A stretch of 64,000 bases of DNA, taken from the NCBI RefSeq assembly GCF_010500615.1, contig NZ_JAAGNX010000002.1:1035478-1099477 (forward strand), given 5' to 3'. Both the position numbers and the translations under genes were made by a program. Positions within the stretch are counted from its first letter, which is position 1; each line of letters starts with the position of its first letter. The notes beneath the pieces are model-generated. The model ran no database searches. It was not told the DNA's origin and was given only the letters and a program-made list of their open reading frames with translations. This stretch comes from Oceanipulchritudo coccoides. GTDB taxonomy: Bacteria > Verrucomicrobiota > Verrucomicrobiia > Opitutales > Oceanipulchritudinaceae. This document shows positions 1-8,430 of this stretch, piece after piece.

Positions 1-78
1 CCGACTCAAGGGGACCGCATTTTCTTCGTGACCCCGCTTAAGGCAATCTGCTACCGTCTTCCACAATACCGTTTCTGT

Positions 79-786
79 ATGGACCGTCGTAAATTTATTG
101 TTGGCTTGGGGGCTTTGATTTTGCCCGCTGGATTAGGCTCCCTCTGGGCGGCCAGTGCCAACGTACACATTGTCCGGAAGGGTGATACTCTCAGCGCTCT
201 TGCTGTGCGCTACGGGGTGACGGTTCGTGATTTGAAGCGGGTCAACGCATTGAAGTCGGATATGATCAAGATCGGGCAGGCCCTGAAGATTCCGGAGCCT
301 TCGGGCAATCATATGGATATTGCGGCCCTTCTCGCAGGCGTCCGGGTCGACCGGTCCCGCTGGAAGTACATTGTGGGTCACCACAGCGCGACCAAGTACG
401 GCAACGCGGAGATCTACGACCGCAACCACCGCCGCCGCGGGATGCAAAACGGGCTGGCTTATCACTTTGTCATCGGTAACGGGATTAATTCCGGCGATGG
501 CGAAATCGAGGTGGGTCCGCGTTGGAAGGAGCAATTACAGGGCGGTCACGTCCGCAAGCACGAAGTGAACCTGCGTGGAATCGGGATTTGCATGGTTGGA
601 AATTTTGAAGAGACACATCCTTCAAGGAAACAGCTCGCCTCCTTCCGTGCACTTGTCGATCACCTTGGTGGTAATGTGCTGAAAAATAACTACACCTTTG
701 CCGTGCACAAGGAGATTGACCGGAACCACACGGTCTGTCCGGGCCGCAATTTCCCGGTTCGCGCCATGCACCAGCGCTTCGGCTGA
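79..786 (+). CDS. Exported LysM N-acetylmuramoyl-L-alanine amidase
   Basis: Cell-wall hydrolase of the Amidase_2/PGRP type, expected to cut the amide bond between MurNAc and L-Ala in the periplasm. The 235-residue product opens with MDRRKFIVGLGALILPAG, a short signal or Tat-like leader, followed by one LysM domain (about residues 30-74, with GDTLSALA and the typical IKIGQALKIP end). The amidase domain follows from about residue 92. Zinc-ligand candidates are the His pair in VGHHSA, the His of AYHFVI and the region DRNHTVCPG near the C-terminus. The ATG at 79 is chosen because it gives the leader directly; an upstream GTG at 28 only adds unrelated residues. It is single on this strand and convergent with uvrB. 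Confident in family, less so in exact substrate. Confidence 0.85.
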   Translation: MDRRKFIVGLGALILPAGLGSLWAASANVHIVRKGDTLSALAVRYGVTVRDLKRVNALKSDMIKIGQALKIPEPSGNHMDIAALLAGVRVDRSRWKYIVGHHSATKYGNAEIYDRNHRRRGMQNGLAYHFVIGNGINSGDGEIEVGPRWKEQLQGGHVRKHEVNLRGIGICMVGNFEETHPSRKQLASFRALVDHLGGNVLKNNYTFAVHKEIDRNHTVCPGRNFPVRAMHQRFG

Positions 787-787
787 G

Positions 788-866
788 TGTGTCACAGGCC
801 TCCGGCCTGTTGTTGGAGAATACAGGCCAGAGGCCTGTAACACTAGAGGCCTGTAACACATCGGTC
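788..866. repeat. Palindromic repeat cluster, family 2 (REP-like)
   Basis: The gap between the amidase stop and the uvrB stop is filled by palindromic units: ACAGGCC-TCC-GGCCTGT (795-811), ACAGGCC-AGA-GGCCTGT (822-838) and a further GAGGCCTGTAACAC unit. The 19-mer AGGCCTCCGGCCTGTTGTT at 796-814 recurs exactly at 26418-26436. They lie between convergent genes, so they may act as a bidirectional terminator, but no T-run follows. Confidence 0.7.
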
Positions 867-872
867 CTGTTA

Positions 873-2879
873 CTACCGTCGGCGTTGCTTGTAGCGCTTA
901 CCCTTGCGCTTTGGCTCAAAGCTTCCGGGGTTGCGCAGTGCTTCAATCTGGTCACGGAGGATAGCCGCCTGCTCAAACTTGAGATCGTTGGCGGCGGCCA
1001 GCATTTCCTCTTCAAGCTCCGCAATGACCGCAGCGACATTCTCATCGCCATGCGCTTCCGCCACGGAGACCGGATCAGCCGCTTCCTTCTTGCCGTAGTG
1101 AAGGCTTTTCTGGATTGCCCGCCTGACACTTTTCGGGGTGATCCCATGCTCCTGGTTGTGGGCGAGCTGTTTGGCACGGCGTTCCTCGGTTACGGCAATT
1201 GCTTTCTTCAACGAATCCGTCATGACATCCGCATAGAGGAGGACCCGTCCCTTTTCATGACGGGCTGCCCGGCCGGCTGTCTGGATGAGACTGGTCGCGC
1301 TGCGCAGGAAGCCCTCCTTGTCAGCGTCGAGGATGGCAACCAGGGCAACCTCGGGAAGGTCGAGTCCCTCGCGTAGGAGATTGACGCCAACGAGGACGTC
1401 AAATTCCCCGGCACGGAGATTTCGGAGGATCTCCACACGCTCAATTGCATCGATATCGCTGTGCAGGTATTCCACGCGAATCTTCCGTTCGCGAAGGAAG
1501 GTGCTCAAGTCTTCAGACATGCGCTTGGTGAGGGTTGTGACAAGGACCCGCTCGCCTGCTTCGACAGCCTTGAGGGTCTCGCTGATCAGGTCTTCCACCT
1601 GCCCGGTTGACGGGCGCAGATCCGGAATGGGATCGAGCAGACCTGTCGGGCGGATGATCTGCTCGGCAACAACGGCGGATTGGGCAATATTATCAGGTGA
1701 GGGCGTGGCGGAAACAAGGAGGGTTTGTCCTGTGATCTGGCGAAACTCATCAATCTGTAACGGCCGGTTATCCAATGCGCTGGGCAGGCGGAATCCATAT
1801 TCAACCAGCCGCTCCTTGCGGGAGCGGTCGCCTTTGTACATGCCACCGATCTGGGGCACCGTGACATGGCTCTCGTCGATAATCGTCAGAAAGTCCTCCG
1901 GAAAGAAATCGATCAGGCAAAAGGGGCGTTCCCCGGACTTCCGTCCGGACAAGTGCCTTGAGTAATTTTCTATGCCTTGGCAGAAGCCCATTTCCTGGAG
2001 CATCTCGATATCGTACTCGGTGCGCATGCGGATCCGCTGCGCTTCAATCAGGCGCTGCGTCTGCTCAAACTCCCCAACGCGCGACTCCAGCTCGGTACGG
2101 ATATTCTTAACTGCGCGATCCACCTTATCCCGTGGTGTGATGAACTGATTGGCCGGATAGAGGTGGAATTGGTCAAAAGCGTCCCCGGTCTCACCCGTCA
2201 ATGGATCAAGAGCCCGAATCCGTTCAACTTCATCTCCCCAAAACTCAATCCGGATGGCCGTTTCCATGTAGGCCGGAAAGACATCCACGGTTTCCCCACG
2301 GACGCGAAAACAGCCTTGCTTGAACTGGATGTCATTGCGCTCGTAGAGGTTGTCCACGAGGCGGTGAAGAAAGGTATCCCGTCCAATTTCCTTACCCGTC
2401 TCGATGGGAATCATCATGGCCTTGAAATCCTCCGGTGATCCAAGCCCGTAGATACAGGAGACAGAGGCCACGACAATCACGTCAGACCGTGAGATTAGCG
2501 AACTGGTCGCGGCGATCCGCAAGCGCTCGATTTCCTCATTAATGGAGGAATCCTTTTCGATGAAGGTATCGGTGGCCGGAATGTAGGCCTCCGGCTGATA
2601 ATAGTCGTAGTAGCTGACAAAGTACTCGACGGCATTGTCCGGAAAGAAGCTCTTGAATTCGCTGTAGAGCTGCGCGGCAAGTGTCTTGTTGTGGGAAAGG
2701 ATCAGGGTGGGGCGCTGCAGTTCCTGAATCACGTTGGCCATCGTGAAGGTCTTCCCTGATCCGGTTACCCCAAGCAGGGTCTGGCACTTGTTGCCTGAAC
2801 GGATTGAATCCACCAACTGGGCAATGGCCCGGGGCTGGTCACCGGTTGGTTTGAAATCAGACTTCAGGGAGAAGGACAT
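873..2879 (-). CDS. uvrB: Excinuclease ABC subunit B (UvrB)
   Basis: DNA-damage recognition helicase-like subunit of nucleotide excision repair; it receives DNA from UvrA and loads UvrC. The 668-residue product has the usual full length. Walker A is GVTGSGKT at about residues 37-44, the damage-probing beta-hairpin region is the YYDYYQPEAYIP stretch near residue 95, and the DEAD-like box is IIDESH. Helicase motif VI (QTAGRAAR) is present, and a C-terminal UVR motif (about 620-655) is the UvrC-binding coiled coil. The start MSFSLKSDF is standard. It is followed 86 bases upstream by the end of the symporter gene on the same strand. Confidence 0.98.
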   Translation of the reverse strand: MSFSLKSDFKPTGDQPRAIAQLVDSIRSGNKCQTLLGVTGSGKTFTMANVIQELQRPTLILSHNKTLAAQLYSEFKSFFPDNAVEYFVSYYDYYQPEAYIPATDTFIEKDSSINEEIERLRIAATSSLISRSDVIVVASVSCIYGLGSPEDFKAMMIPIETGKEIGRDTFLHRLVDNLYERNDIQFKQGCFRVRGETVDVFPAYMETAIRIEFWGDEVERIRALDPLTGETGDAFDQFHLYPANQFITPRDKVDRAVKNIRTELESRVGEFEQTQRLIEAQRIRMRTEYDIEMLQEMGFCQGIENYSRHLSGRKSGERPFCLIDFFPEDFLTIIDESHVTVPQIGGMYKGDRSRKERLVEYGFRLPSALDNRPLQIDEFRQITGQTLLVSATPSPDNIAQSAVVAEQIIRPTGLLDPIPDLRPSTGQVEDLISETLKAVEAGERVLVTTLTKRMSEDLSTFLRERKIRVEYLHSDIDAIERVEILRNLRAGEFDVLVGVNLLREGLDLPEVALVAILDADKEGFLRSATSLIQTAGRAARHEKGRVLLYADVMTDSLKKAIAVTEERRAKQLAHNQEHGITPKSVRRAIQKSLHYGKKEAADPVSVAEAHGDENVAAVIAELEEEMLAAANDLKFEQAAILRDQIEALRNPGSFEPKRKGKRYKQRRR

Positions 2880-2944
2880 ATTGAAGAAGGCTATGCCAAA
2901 GGACTCAGGGATGCAAATGACATGGAGGACTAAACCGGAATGAG

Positions 2945-2963
2945 CGATTCAACAATGGAATCG
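2945..2963 (-). terminator. Weak hairpin after the symporter gene
   Basis: An inverted repeat with 6-bp arms CGATTC/GAATCG and a 7-base loop lies immediately 3' of the symporter stop. No T-run follows, so it is at best a weak or factor-assisted terminator. Confidence 0.25.
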
Positions 2964-2965
2964 GC

Positions 2966-4261
2966 TTATGTCTCCTGGACGCTTTCCTTGTCATTGTACA
3001 CCCGCTCATCCAGCTCACCTTCGCCCTTGGCGACTATACAGGAAACGGTACTGTCGCCAGTCACGTTGACAGCGGTCCGGACCATGTCGAGAAGGCGGTC
3101 AATTCCGATGATCAAGCCAATTCCTTCCACGGGAAGGCCGACCTGGGTCAGCACCATACTGAGCATGATGAGCCCGACCCCGGGAACACCAGCCGTGCCG
3201 ATGGAGGCAAGGGTCGCTGTCATGATCACCATCAGGTAGTCGGTCACCCCAAGGCCCATCGAGTATGCCTGGGCGATAAAAACGGTCGCGACTCCCTGCA
3301 TGATCGCGGTACCGTCCATGTTGATGGTCGCGCCCAAGGGGACGGTGAAGGAGGCCACGCTGTTCTTCACGCCCAGCTTTTCCTCAACTGTCTTCAGGGT
3401 GATCGGGATGGTTGCGTTGGAACTGGCGGTGGAGAAGGCGAAAATCTGCACCTCCCGGAGTTTTTTGAGGAACGGTCCGGGATTAAGTCCCGAGAACCCC
3501 TTCAACAAAAGCGGATAGGTGACCAGCGCGTGCAGGAAGAGCACACCCAGAACGAGGACGAAATACTTGATCAGCGGGCCAAAGGCATCGAATCCCTGTG
3601 TCGCGAAGGTCCGGGCAATCAGGGCGAAAACGCCGTAGGGAGCCAGTTTCATGACAATCCAGACCAGTGTCATGATGACTTCGTTCATGTCCTCGAAAAT
3701 GGCCAGCAAGCGCTTTCCGGGCTTACCCGAAAGGGTCAGGGCCAGTCCAAAAAGGACCGCAAAGACAATAATCTGGAGCATATTGCCCTGCGACATCGCG
3801 GCGATCACGTTCTTTGGAAAGATCCCAATCAGGACATCGACCAGCGAGGGCGGGGTTGCCGCTTCAAAGGAGACATCCGTGGCCAGCCCGAAGCCCTTCC
3901 CGGGACCCACGATAATGGCGGCAATCAGCGCAAGGGTGATGGCAATGGCGGTTGTCATCAGGTAAAGGCCGACCGTTCGGACCCCGATCCTTCCCAGCTT
4001 GCGCACATCATCAAGGGCAGCGGTTCCACAGACCAGGGAGACGAAGACGAGTGGCACAACCAGCACGCGCAGGAGCGCCAGAAAGGCCTGCCCAAGCAGG
4101 TTGAAGAGCCCCTCCACAAGGTAGTCGCTTGTAAAATCACCGACAAACCCTCCCGTCCTGTTCACGATCAGGCTGCACAAAAGCCCGACAACGACGCCAA
4201 TTCCCATTCCAGCGAGGATTTGTATGGTCAGGCTGTGCTTTGAATTTGTCGATGAGCTCAT
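2966..4261 (-). CDS. Sodium/proton dicarboxylate or glutamate symporter (DAACS family)
   Basis: Inner-membrane carrier of the GltP/DctA/SLC1 fold, 431 residues, which is normal for the family. Family signatures are visible in order: a serine-rich hairpin motif SSNATIPIT (the usual SSSxATLP), the NMDGT sodium-site motif within GATINMDGTAIMQG, and the C-terminal substrate-binding stretch DRLLDMVRTAVNVTGDS. Hydrophobic segments fill the rest. The Arg in DRLLDMVRTAVN is in the position that selects acidic amino acids or dicarboxylates in this family, so glutamate, aspartate or C4-dicarboxylates are all possible. The gene is divergent from fabV across 142 bases. Confidence 0.92.
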   Translation of the reverse strand: MSSSTNSKHSLTIQILAGMGIGVVVGLLCSLIVNRTGGFVGDFTSDYLVEGLFNLLGQAFLALLRVLVVPLVFVSLVCGTAALDDVRKLGRIGVRTVGLYLMTTAIAITLALIAAIIVGPGKGFGLATDVSFEAATPPSLVDVLIGIFPKNVIAAMSQGNMLQIIVFAVLFGLALTLSGKPGKRLLAIFEDMNEVIMTLVWIVMKLAPYGVFALIARTFATQGFDAFGPLIKYFVLVLGVLFLHALVTYPLLLKGFSGLNPGPFLKKLREVQIFAFSTASSNATIPITLKTVEEKLGVKNSVASFTVPLGATINMDGTAIMQGVATVFIAQAYSMGLGVTDYLMVIMTATLASIGTAGVPGVGLIMLSMVLTQVGLPVEGIGLIIGIDRLLDMVRTAVNVTGDSTVSCIVAKGEGELDERVYNDKESVQET

Positions 4262-4403
4262 AGGGGCAGGATGGGGAATCCTCGGAAGGACTTAAAGGAG
4301 AAAAGGGCCCTCCCAGTTCCCAGCCAGTCGAGCACTGCCCCGGTTCGAATTTTGGCATTGCGCCACCTTGGTGGGGATTTACCGTCAGGCAAAAATTATA
4401 CCT

Positions 4404-5600
4404 ATGATCATAAAACCAAAAATCCGGGGATTTGTATGCATCACGGCTCATCCAGATGGCTGCGCGAAACATGTTGAGGAACAGATTAAACACGTGCGGT
4501 CCAATGGCCCGATCAAGGATGGACCGAAAAATGTCCTCATAATCGGCGCCTCCACAGGTTACGGCTTGGCTTCCCGGGTGGCTGCGGCCTTCGGATCTGG
4601 CGCCAACACGCTTGGGATCTTCTTTGAGCGCCCGCCTGGAAATGGAAAACCCGCCTCTGCCGGATGGTATAACTCTGCCGCAGTCGAGATAGCAGCGGCC
4701 AAGGAGGGCTTGTATGCCGGATCGATCAATGGGGACGCCTTCTCGGATGAACTGAAGACGCAGGCCATCGAGCTGATTAAAAAGGAAATGGGATCGGTCG
4801 ATCTTGTTGTCTACAGCCTTGCTTCACCAAGGCGGACGGATCCAGCCGATGGGCAAACTTACAGGAGCACCCTGAAGCCAATTGGTCAGCCATTTACTGC
4901 CAACAACCTCGATACGGACCGGAAGACGATTTCCCCGATCACCATTGAGCCCGCTAACGAGGAAGAGATTCACTCAACGGTCAAGGTCATGGGCGGTGAG
5001 GACTGGGAACGCTGGATGGAGCAGCTCGAGGCAGCAGGTTGCCTGGCTGAGGGATGCCATTCTGTCGCCTATGACTATGTCGGTCCGGAAGTTACCTGGC
5101 CGGTTTATCACAATGGCACGATCGGACAGGCCAAGAAGCATTTGCGGGAGACGGCCGAGCGCATTGATGCCCTGCTTAAAATCAAGCGGGGGGCGGCTTT
5201 TATTTCTGTCAACAAGGCAGTTGTTACCCAGGCCAGCAGTGCCATCCCCGTTGTCCCCCTGTACATCTCAATTCTCTTCAAAGTGATGAAGAAGGCCGGG
5301 CTTCATGAGGATTGCATTCAGCAGATTGACCGCTTGTTCCGGACGCGGATGTATGATGGCAGTGCGCTTGTCTTTGATGAAGAAGGACGTGTCCGGATGG
5401 ATGACTGGGAAATGAAACCCGAGATCCAGGAGCAGGTCAAAGCCCTCTGGCCAGTGGTCAATACCGAGACAATTGACGAGAAGACGGACTTTTCCGGCTA
5501 TCAGGAAAATTTCCTGAAGTTGTTCGGGTTCGGTCTTTCCGGGGTTGATTACGAGGCGGATGTTGATCCGGATCTGGATATCCCGAGCCTGAAAGACTGA
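4404..5600 (+). CDS. fabV: Trans-2-enoyl-ACP/CoA reductase FabV
   Basis: NADH-dependent reductase that catalyses the last step of the fatty-acid elongation cycle; FabV enzymes are typically triclosan-insensitive alternatives to FabI. The product from the ATG at 4404 is 398 residues, the usual length, and begins MIIKPKIRGFV like known members. An N-terminal nucleotide-binding loop VLIIGASTGYGLASR is present. The catalytic Tyr-x8-Lys motif is seen in YHNGTIGQAKKHL, where the spacing is longer than in ordinary short-chain dehydrogenases, as expected for FabV. An in-frame ATG at 4368 is rejected because it lies upstream of the conserved N-terminus. Monocistronic and convergent with the TPR gene. 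Confidence 0.95.
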   Translation: MIIKPKIRGFVCITAHPDGCAKHVEEQIKHVRSNGPIKDGPKNVLIIGASTGYGLASRVAAAFGSGANTLGIFFERPPGNGKPASAGWYNSAAVEIAAAKEGLYAGSINGDAFSDELKTQAIELIKKEMGSVDLVVYSLASPRRTDPADGQTYRSTLKPIGQPFTANNLDTDRKTISPITIEPANEEEIHSTVKVMGGEDWERWMEQLEAAGCLAEGCHSVAYDYVGPEVTWPVYHNGTIGQAKKHLRETAERIDALLKIKRGAAFISVNKAVVTQASSAIPVVPLYISILFKVMKKAGLHEDCIQQIDRLFRTRMYDGSALVFDEEGRVRMDDWEMKPEIQEQVKALWPVVNTETIDEKTDFSGYQENFLKLFGFGLSGVDYEADVDPDLDIPSLKD

Positions 5601-5606
5601 GGTTCT

Positions 5607-6860
5607 CTACTTTTCCTTCATCTCCTTGCGGAGGCGGAAATTCTCAACCAACAGGAAGAGGATTAAAACCGCCAGCAGGCCCAGCGTGGCAATTCTGATC
5701 TTGGAAAAGTCAGGTGACGGGGGAAGGGGCAATGTGCTTACCATAGCGGCCGGGTCAGGCAAGTTGGACATGCGTGTCCCGATGTCGACTGATTCCAGAC
5801 GCTGCTTAAACCACTGGTGCAGATCCGCGTAATACTGGGATTTTCCGGACAGGCCCGATTTGTCATAGAGGATTGAAAATTGTTCCGCGTAATCCCTTAG
5901 CAATGGCAGGGCATTCAGCTCCTTCACTTCTTCATAGCCCTCGATGAGGGCATCAATGGCTTGCGGAATGTCTTCCTGAGCCAAATATTCCTGCGACAAT
6001 TTGAGCCGTGTCAGCGCGGCGGCCCAAGTGTTTTGCAGCTTCAACTGGACTTCAAGGGCGGTTTTGTAGAGCTCCACTGCCTCCTTGGACCGGCCCTGTC
6101 CTGATCGAAGCTCTCCCAGATTGAAATAAGTGTAGGCCAAGTCCAGGGGGTCATTCTCTTCCAATTCGATCTCCAGCGACTTCTGCAGGTGGTATTCCGC
6201 CTCATCGAACTTTCCAAGGGGGATCAGGGATTCACCCATGTTACTGTGAAGGGAGGCTAACATCCTGCGGTTGTCATGGTCCCCGAGGTATTCAAGCCCC
6301 TGCTTGTAGCTCTCGACGGCATCCTCGTATTGCTTGAGGGAATACAAGATGATCCCGATGTTATTGGAAATGCTGGCCATACTGACCAATTGGCCGGCTT
6401 CCTTCTTGATGGCGAGTGCTTCCTTGAGTTTGGCGGTCGCCTCAAAGAGATTTCCCTGCTTCCACTCGAGGACGCCTTGTGCATTGAGAAAGTCGCCCTC
6501 CATTTTCGTCAAATCATGCAGGCGGGAGTGGGTCAGCCCGATTTCCATATAGACCCTGGCCTCCTCAAAGGACTCCTTAAAGTAATGAATCAGGCTCAGT
6601 TGAAAGAGCGCTTCTGTGATCAGTTCGTCTTCTCCGAGGTTCTCGGCATTTCTCAGGGCATCCTGGGCAACGGCCAAACCCTTTTCATATGCCCCTTCCT
6701 TGCGGAGGTCCTCAACCAAAAGCAAATTCTCGCGAATTGAATCCGCCCCGGATGCAGTCTCTATTTCCTCCTGTGCAAACCCAACCGTTCCGGCCACAAA
6801 GGCCAGACTGAAGTAAATGATTTTCTGCGGAGATATTCGAGATCCCATTCGAGGAAACAT
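5607..6860 (-). CDS. Exported membrane-anchored TPR-repeat protein
   Basis: 417-residue protein with an N-terminal signal segment (KIIYFSLAFVAGTVGFAQ), then roughly eight tetratricopeptide repeats across residues 40-340 (for example YNNIGIIL-type and YTYFNLGEL-type helices in 34-residue steps). A single C-terminal membrane helix (IRIATLGLLAVLILFLLV) and a short basic cytoplasmic tail end it. The topology is a periplasmic TPR scaffold tethered by its C-terminus. It resembles the sensor part of TPR-containing histidine kinases, but no kinase domain follows. Partner and function are unknown. It stops 6 bases from the fabV stop, convergently. Confidence 0.8.
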   Translation of the reverse strand: MFPRMGSRISPQKIIYFSLAFVAGTVGFAQEEIETASGADSIRENLLLVEDLRKEGAYEKGLAVAQDALRNAENLGEDELITEALFQLSLIHYFKESFEEARVYMEIGLTHSRLHDLTKMEGDFLNAQGVLEWKQGNLFEATAKLKEALAIKKEAGQLVSMASISNNIGIILYSLKQYEDAVESYKQGLEYLGDHDNRRMLASLHSNMGESLIPLGKFDEAEYHLQKSLEIELEENDPLDLAYTYFNLGELRSGQGRSKEAVELYKTALEVQLKLQNTWAAALTRLKLSQEYLAQEDIPQAIDALIEGYEEVKELNALPLLRDYAEQFSILYDKSGLSGKSQYYADLHQWFKQRLESVDIGTRMSNLPDPAAMVSTLPLPPSPDFSKIRIATLGLLAVLILFLLVENFRLRKEMKEK

Positions 6861-6878
6861 TTATGCGACCATTAAAAT

Positions 6879-7424
6879 TTAATCAATTTTATTAGCCGTT
6901 GGGGAACGGAATTGAAGATAGATATACCAGAAGGTTCCAATGACGATTGCCGAGTCGGCGACATTAAAGGTGGGCCATCGATAAAAGGGCAGATGGAAGT
7001 CGAGGAAGTCGACGACATGGCCCCTGAAAAGGCGATCGATCGTGTTCCCGATGATGCCTCCCGATATAAGGCCGAAGCACCACTGTTGGGCTCGCATGGC
7101 CAGTTCCAGATGGTCGCGGAACAAAGCGATCAGGACGAGGACCAGGATGGCGAGCAGGATGAGCAACCAGGCAAACCCTTCAAGCATGCCCCAAGCCGCC
7201 CCGTAGTTGATTGAGTACACGATGTTGAAAAAACCCGGGATAATTTCCACCCCGCCAAATGGTGGGTAGAGGCCCATTGTCAGCCCGGAATAGTCAACGA
7301 TGATCCACTTGGACAACTGGTCCATGAATAGGATCAGGCTCAGGATGATCCAAAACCGGCAGTAACCGGAAGCAGACTTCGGGGAGGCGCTGGGGGCGCC
7401 CTGATCAGTTGTCCCCGTCGTCAT
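6879..7424 (-). CDS. lspA: Lipoprotein signal peptidase (LspA)
   Basis: Aspartyl protease of the inner membrane that cleaves signal peptides from diacylglyceryl-prolipoproteins. The 181-residue product has four hydrophobic segments. The two catalytic-Asp motifs are GNTIDRLFRGHVVDFLDFH and FNVADSAIVIG, matching the GNxxDR and FNxAD boxes. The start is the ATG at 7424 (MTTGTTDQG); a TTG at 7430 would add two residues. Either start lies inside the 3' end of the upstream DksA-like gene, so the two are translationally linked. The leader before the first helix is longer than in E. coli LspA. Confidence 0.95.
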   Translation of the reverse strand: MTTGTTDQGAPSASPKSASGYCRFWIILSLILFMDQLSKWIIVDYSGLTMGLYPPFGGVEIIPGFFNIVYSINYGAAWGMLEGFAWLLILLAILVLVLIALFRDHLELAMRAQQWCFGLISGGIIGNTIDRLFRGHVVDFLDFHLPFYRWPTFNVADSAIVIGTFWYIYLQFRSPTANKID

Positions 7425-8418
7425 CGCCAAAGGTGATCTTTTCGCCGGAAGGTTCGTTCAGGAATGCCCCGGCTTGACTCACCTTTTTGCGGGTATTTTG
7501 CTCAAATTCCTTTTGGCCTTCGACCGAAAAGCGAGTGAAGGGAACAGCCTCAAGCCGCTCAGGCTTGATGGGCTCACCGGTTACTTCACATTTCCCGTAG
7601 GTGCCCTTGTAAATCCTCTGGATGGCATCTTCGATTTCATTCAGTGCCTCCTGTTCGGCCGAAAGCAGGCTGAGGGCAAAGTCGCGATCGAAATTATCCG
7701 TTCCGGCGTCGACTGAAGTGGAAATGTCACCGGAGTCCTCCTTCTGTGAACGTTTCAATGTATCGCTGGAATGAAGGTTCAGTTCCTCACGGACTTCGTC
7801 ACGTAACTCAACGAGCAGTTTAAAATATTTCTGGAATTTGCGCGGTACGGTGCCGGTCTTGGCAACCGGTCCCTGCGTACTTGTATTCAAGCCGAGGATA
7901 TCATCCAGTGAAGCTGCGTGGTGGTGGCTCTTCTTCGGGGGAGTCACCTTTTTCAAGTCGACCGTCTCGGCCTTCTTTGCCACCTTCTTGGTCGCCGTCT
8001 TGAGTTTCTTCTTCTCTTCCTTTTCCAGCTTTTCCTCTTCCGCCCGCTTCTTGAGAACTTCCCGCACGTCCTCCATTGTGAAAATGATGCGGCTCAAGCG
8101 CTTCGATGGCGGTTTGAAAATAGCCGGTGTGTGAGAAGGATGCTTGATGAAATCCTTCACCGAGGGTCGCTTCTTCTTGGCCGGGACTTTTTCTTTGGCC
8201 GCCTTCTTAGGAGCCGCCTTTTTCGCGGTCTTTTTGGTTGCCGCCTTTTTGGGGGCTGCCTTCTTGGCCGCCTTTTTCGCTACTTTCTTGGGGGCCACCT
8301 TCTTGGCTGCCGTCTTTTTCGGGGCACTTTTACTGGCCGTCTTCTTTTTGACGGTTGTCTTCTTTTTAGCGGATTTTTTGACCGCAGACTTCTTAGTCGC
8401 AGATTTCTTACTGGGCAT
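7405..8418 (-). CDS. Histone H1-like Lys/Ala-rich tail fused to a DksA/TraR-type domain
   Basis: 337-residue protein in two parts. Residues 1 to about 85 are almost entirely Lys, Ala, Pro, Thr and Ser in KKAAPKKAA-type repeats, like bacterial histone H1-like tails, and should bind nucleic acid. Residues about 195-325 match the DksA/TraR family (RDEVREELN coiled coil, then AEQEALNEIEDAIQRI and GTYGKCEVTGEPI). Of the four zinc-finger cysteines only the first is kept: the second is Thr, and the last pair (usually CIDC) reads SVEG, so zinc binding is probably lost. Acidic residues are present near the coiled-coil tip (DAGTDNFDRDF). Probably a nucleoid- or RNA-polymerase-associated regulator. It sits between ileS and lspA in one leftward operon. 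Confidence 0.85.
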   Translation of the reverse strand: MPSKKSATKKSAVKKSAKKKTTVKKKTASKSAPKKTAAKKVAPKKVAKKAAKKAAPKKAATKKTAKKAAPKKAAKEKVPAKKKRPSVKDFIKHPSHTPAIFKPPSKRLSRIIFTMEDVREVLKKRAEEEKLEKEEKKKLKTATKKVAKKAETVDLKKVTPPKKSHHHAASLDDILGLNTSTQGPVAKTGTVPRKFQKYFKLLVELRDEVREELNLHSSDTLKRSQKEDSGDISTSVDAGTDNFDRDFALSLLSAEQEALNEIEDAIQRIYKGTYGKCEVTGEPIKPERLEAVPFTRFSVEGQKEFEQNTRKKVSQAGAFLNEPSGEKITFGDDDGDN

Positions 8419-8430
8419 ATCGATTAAAGG

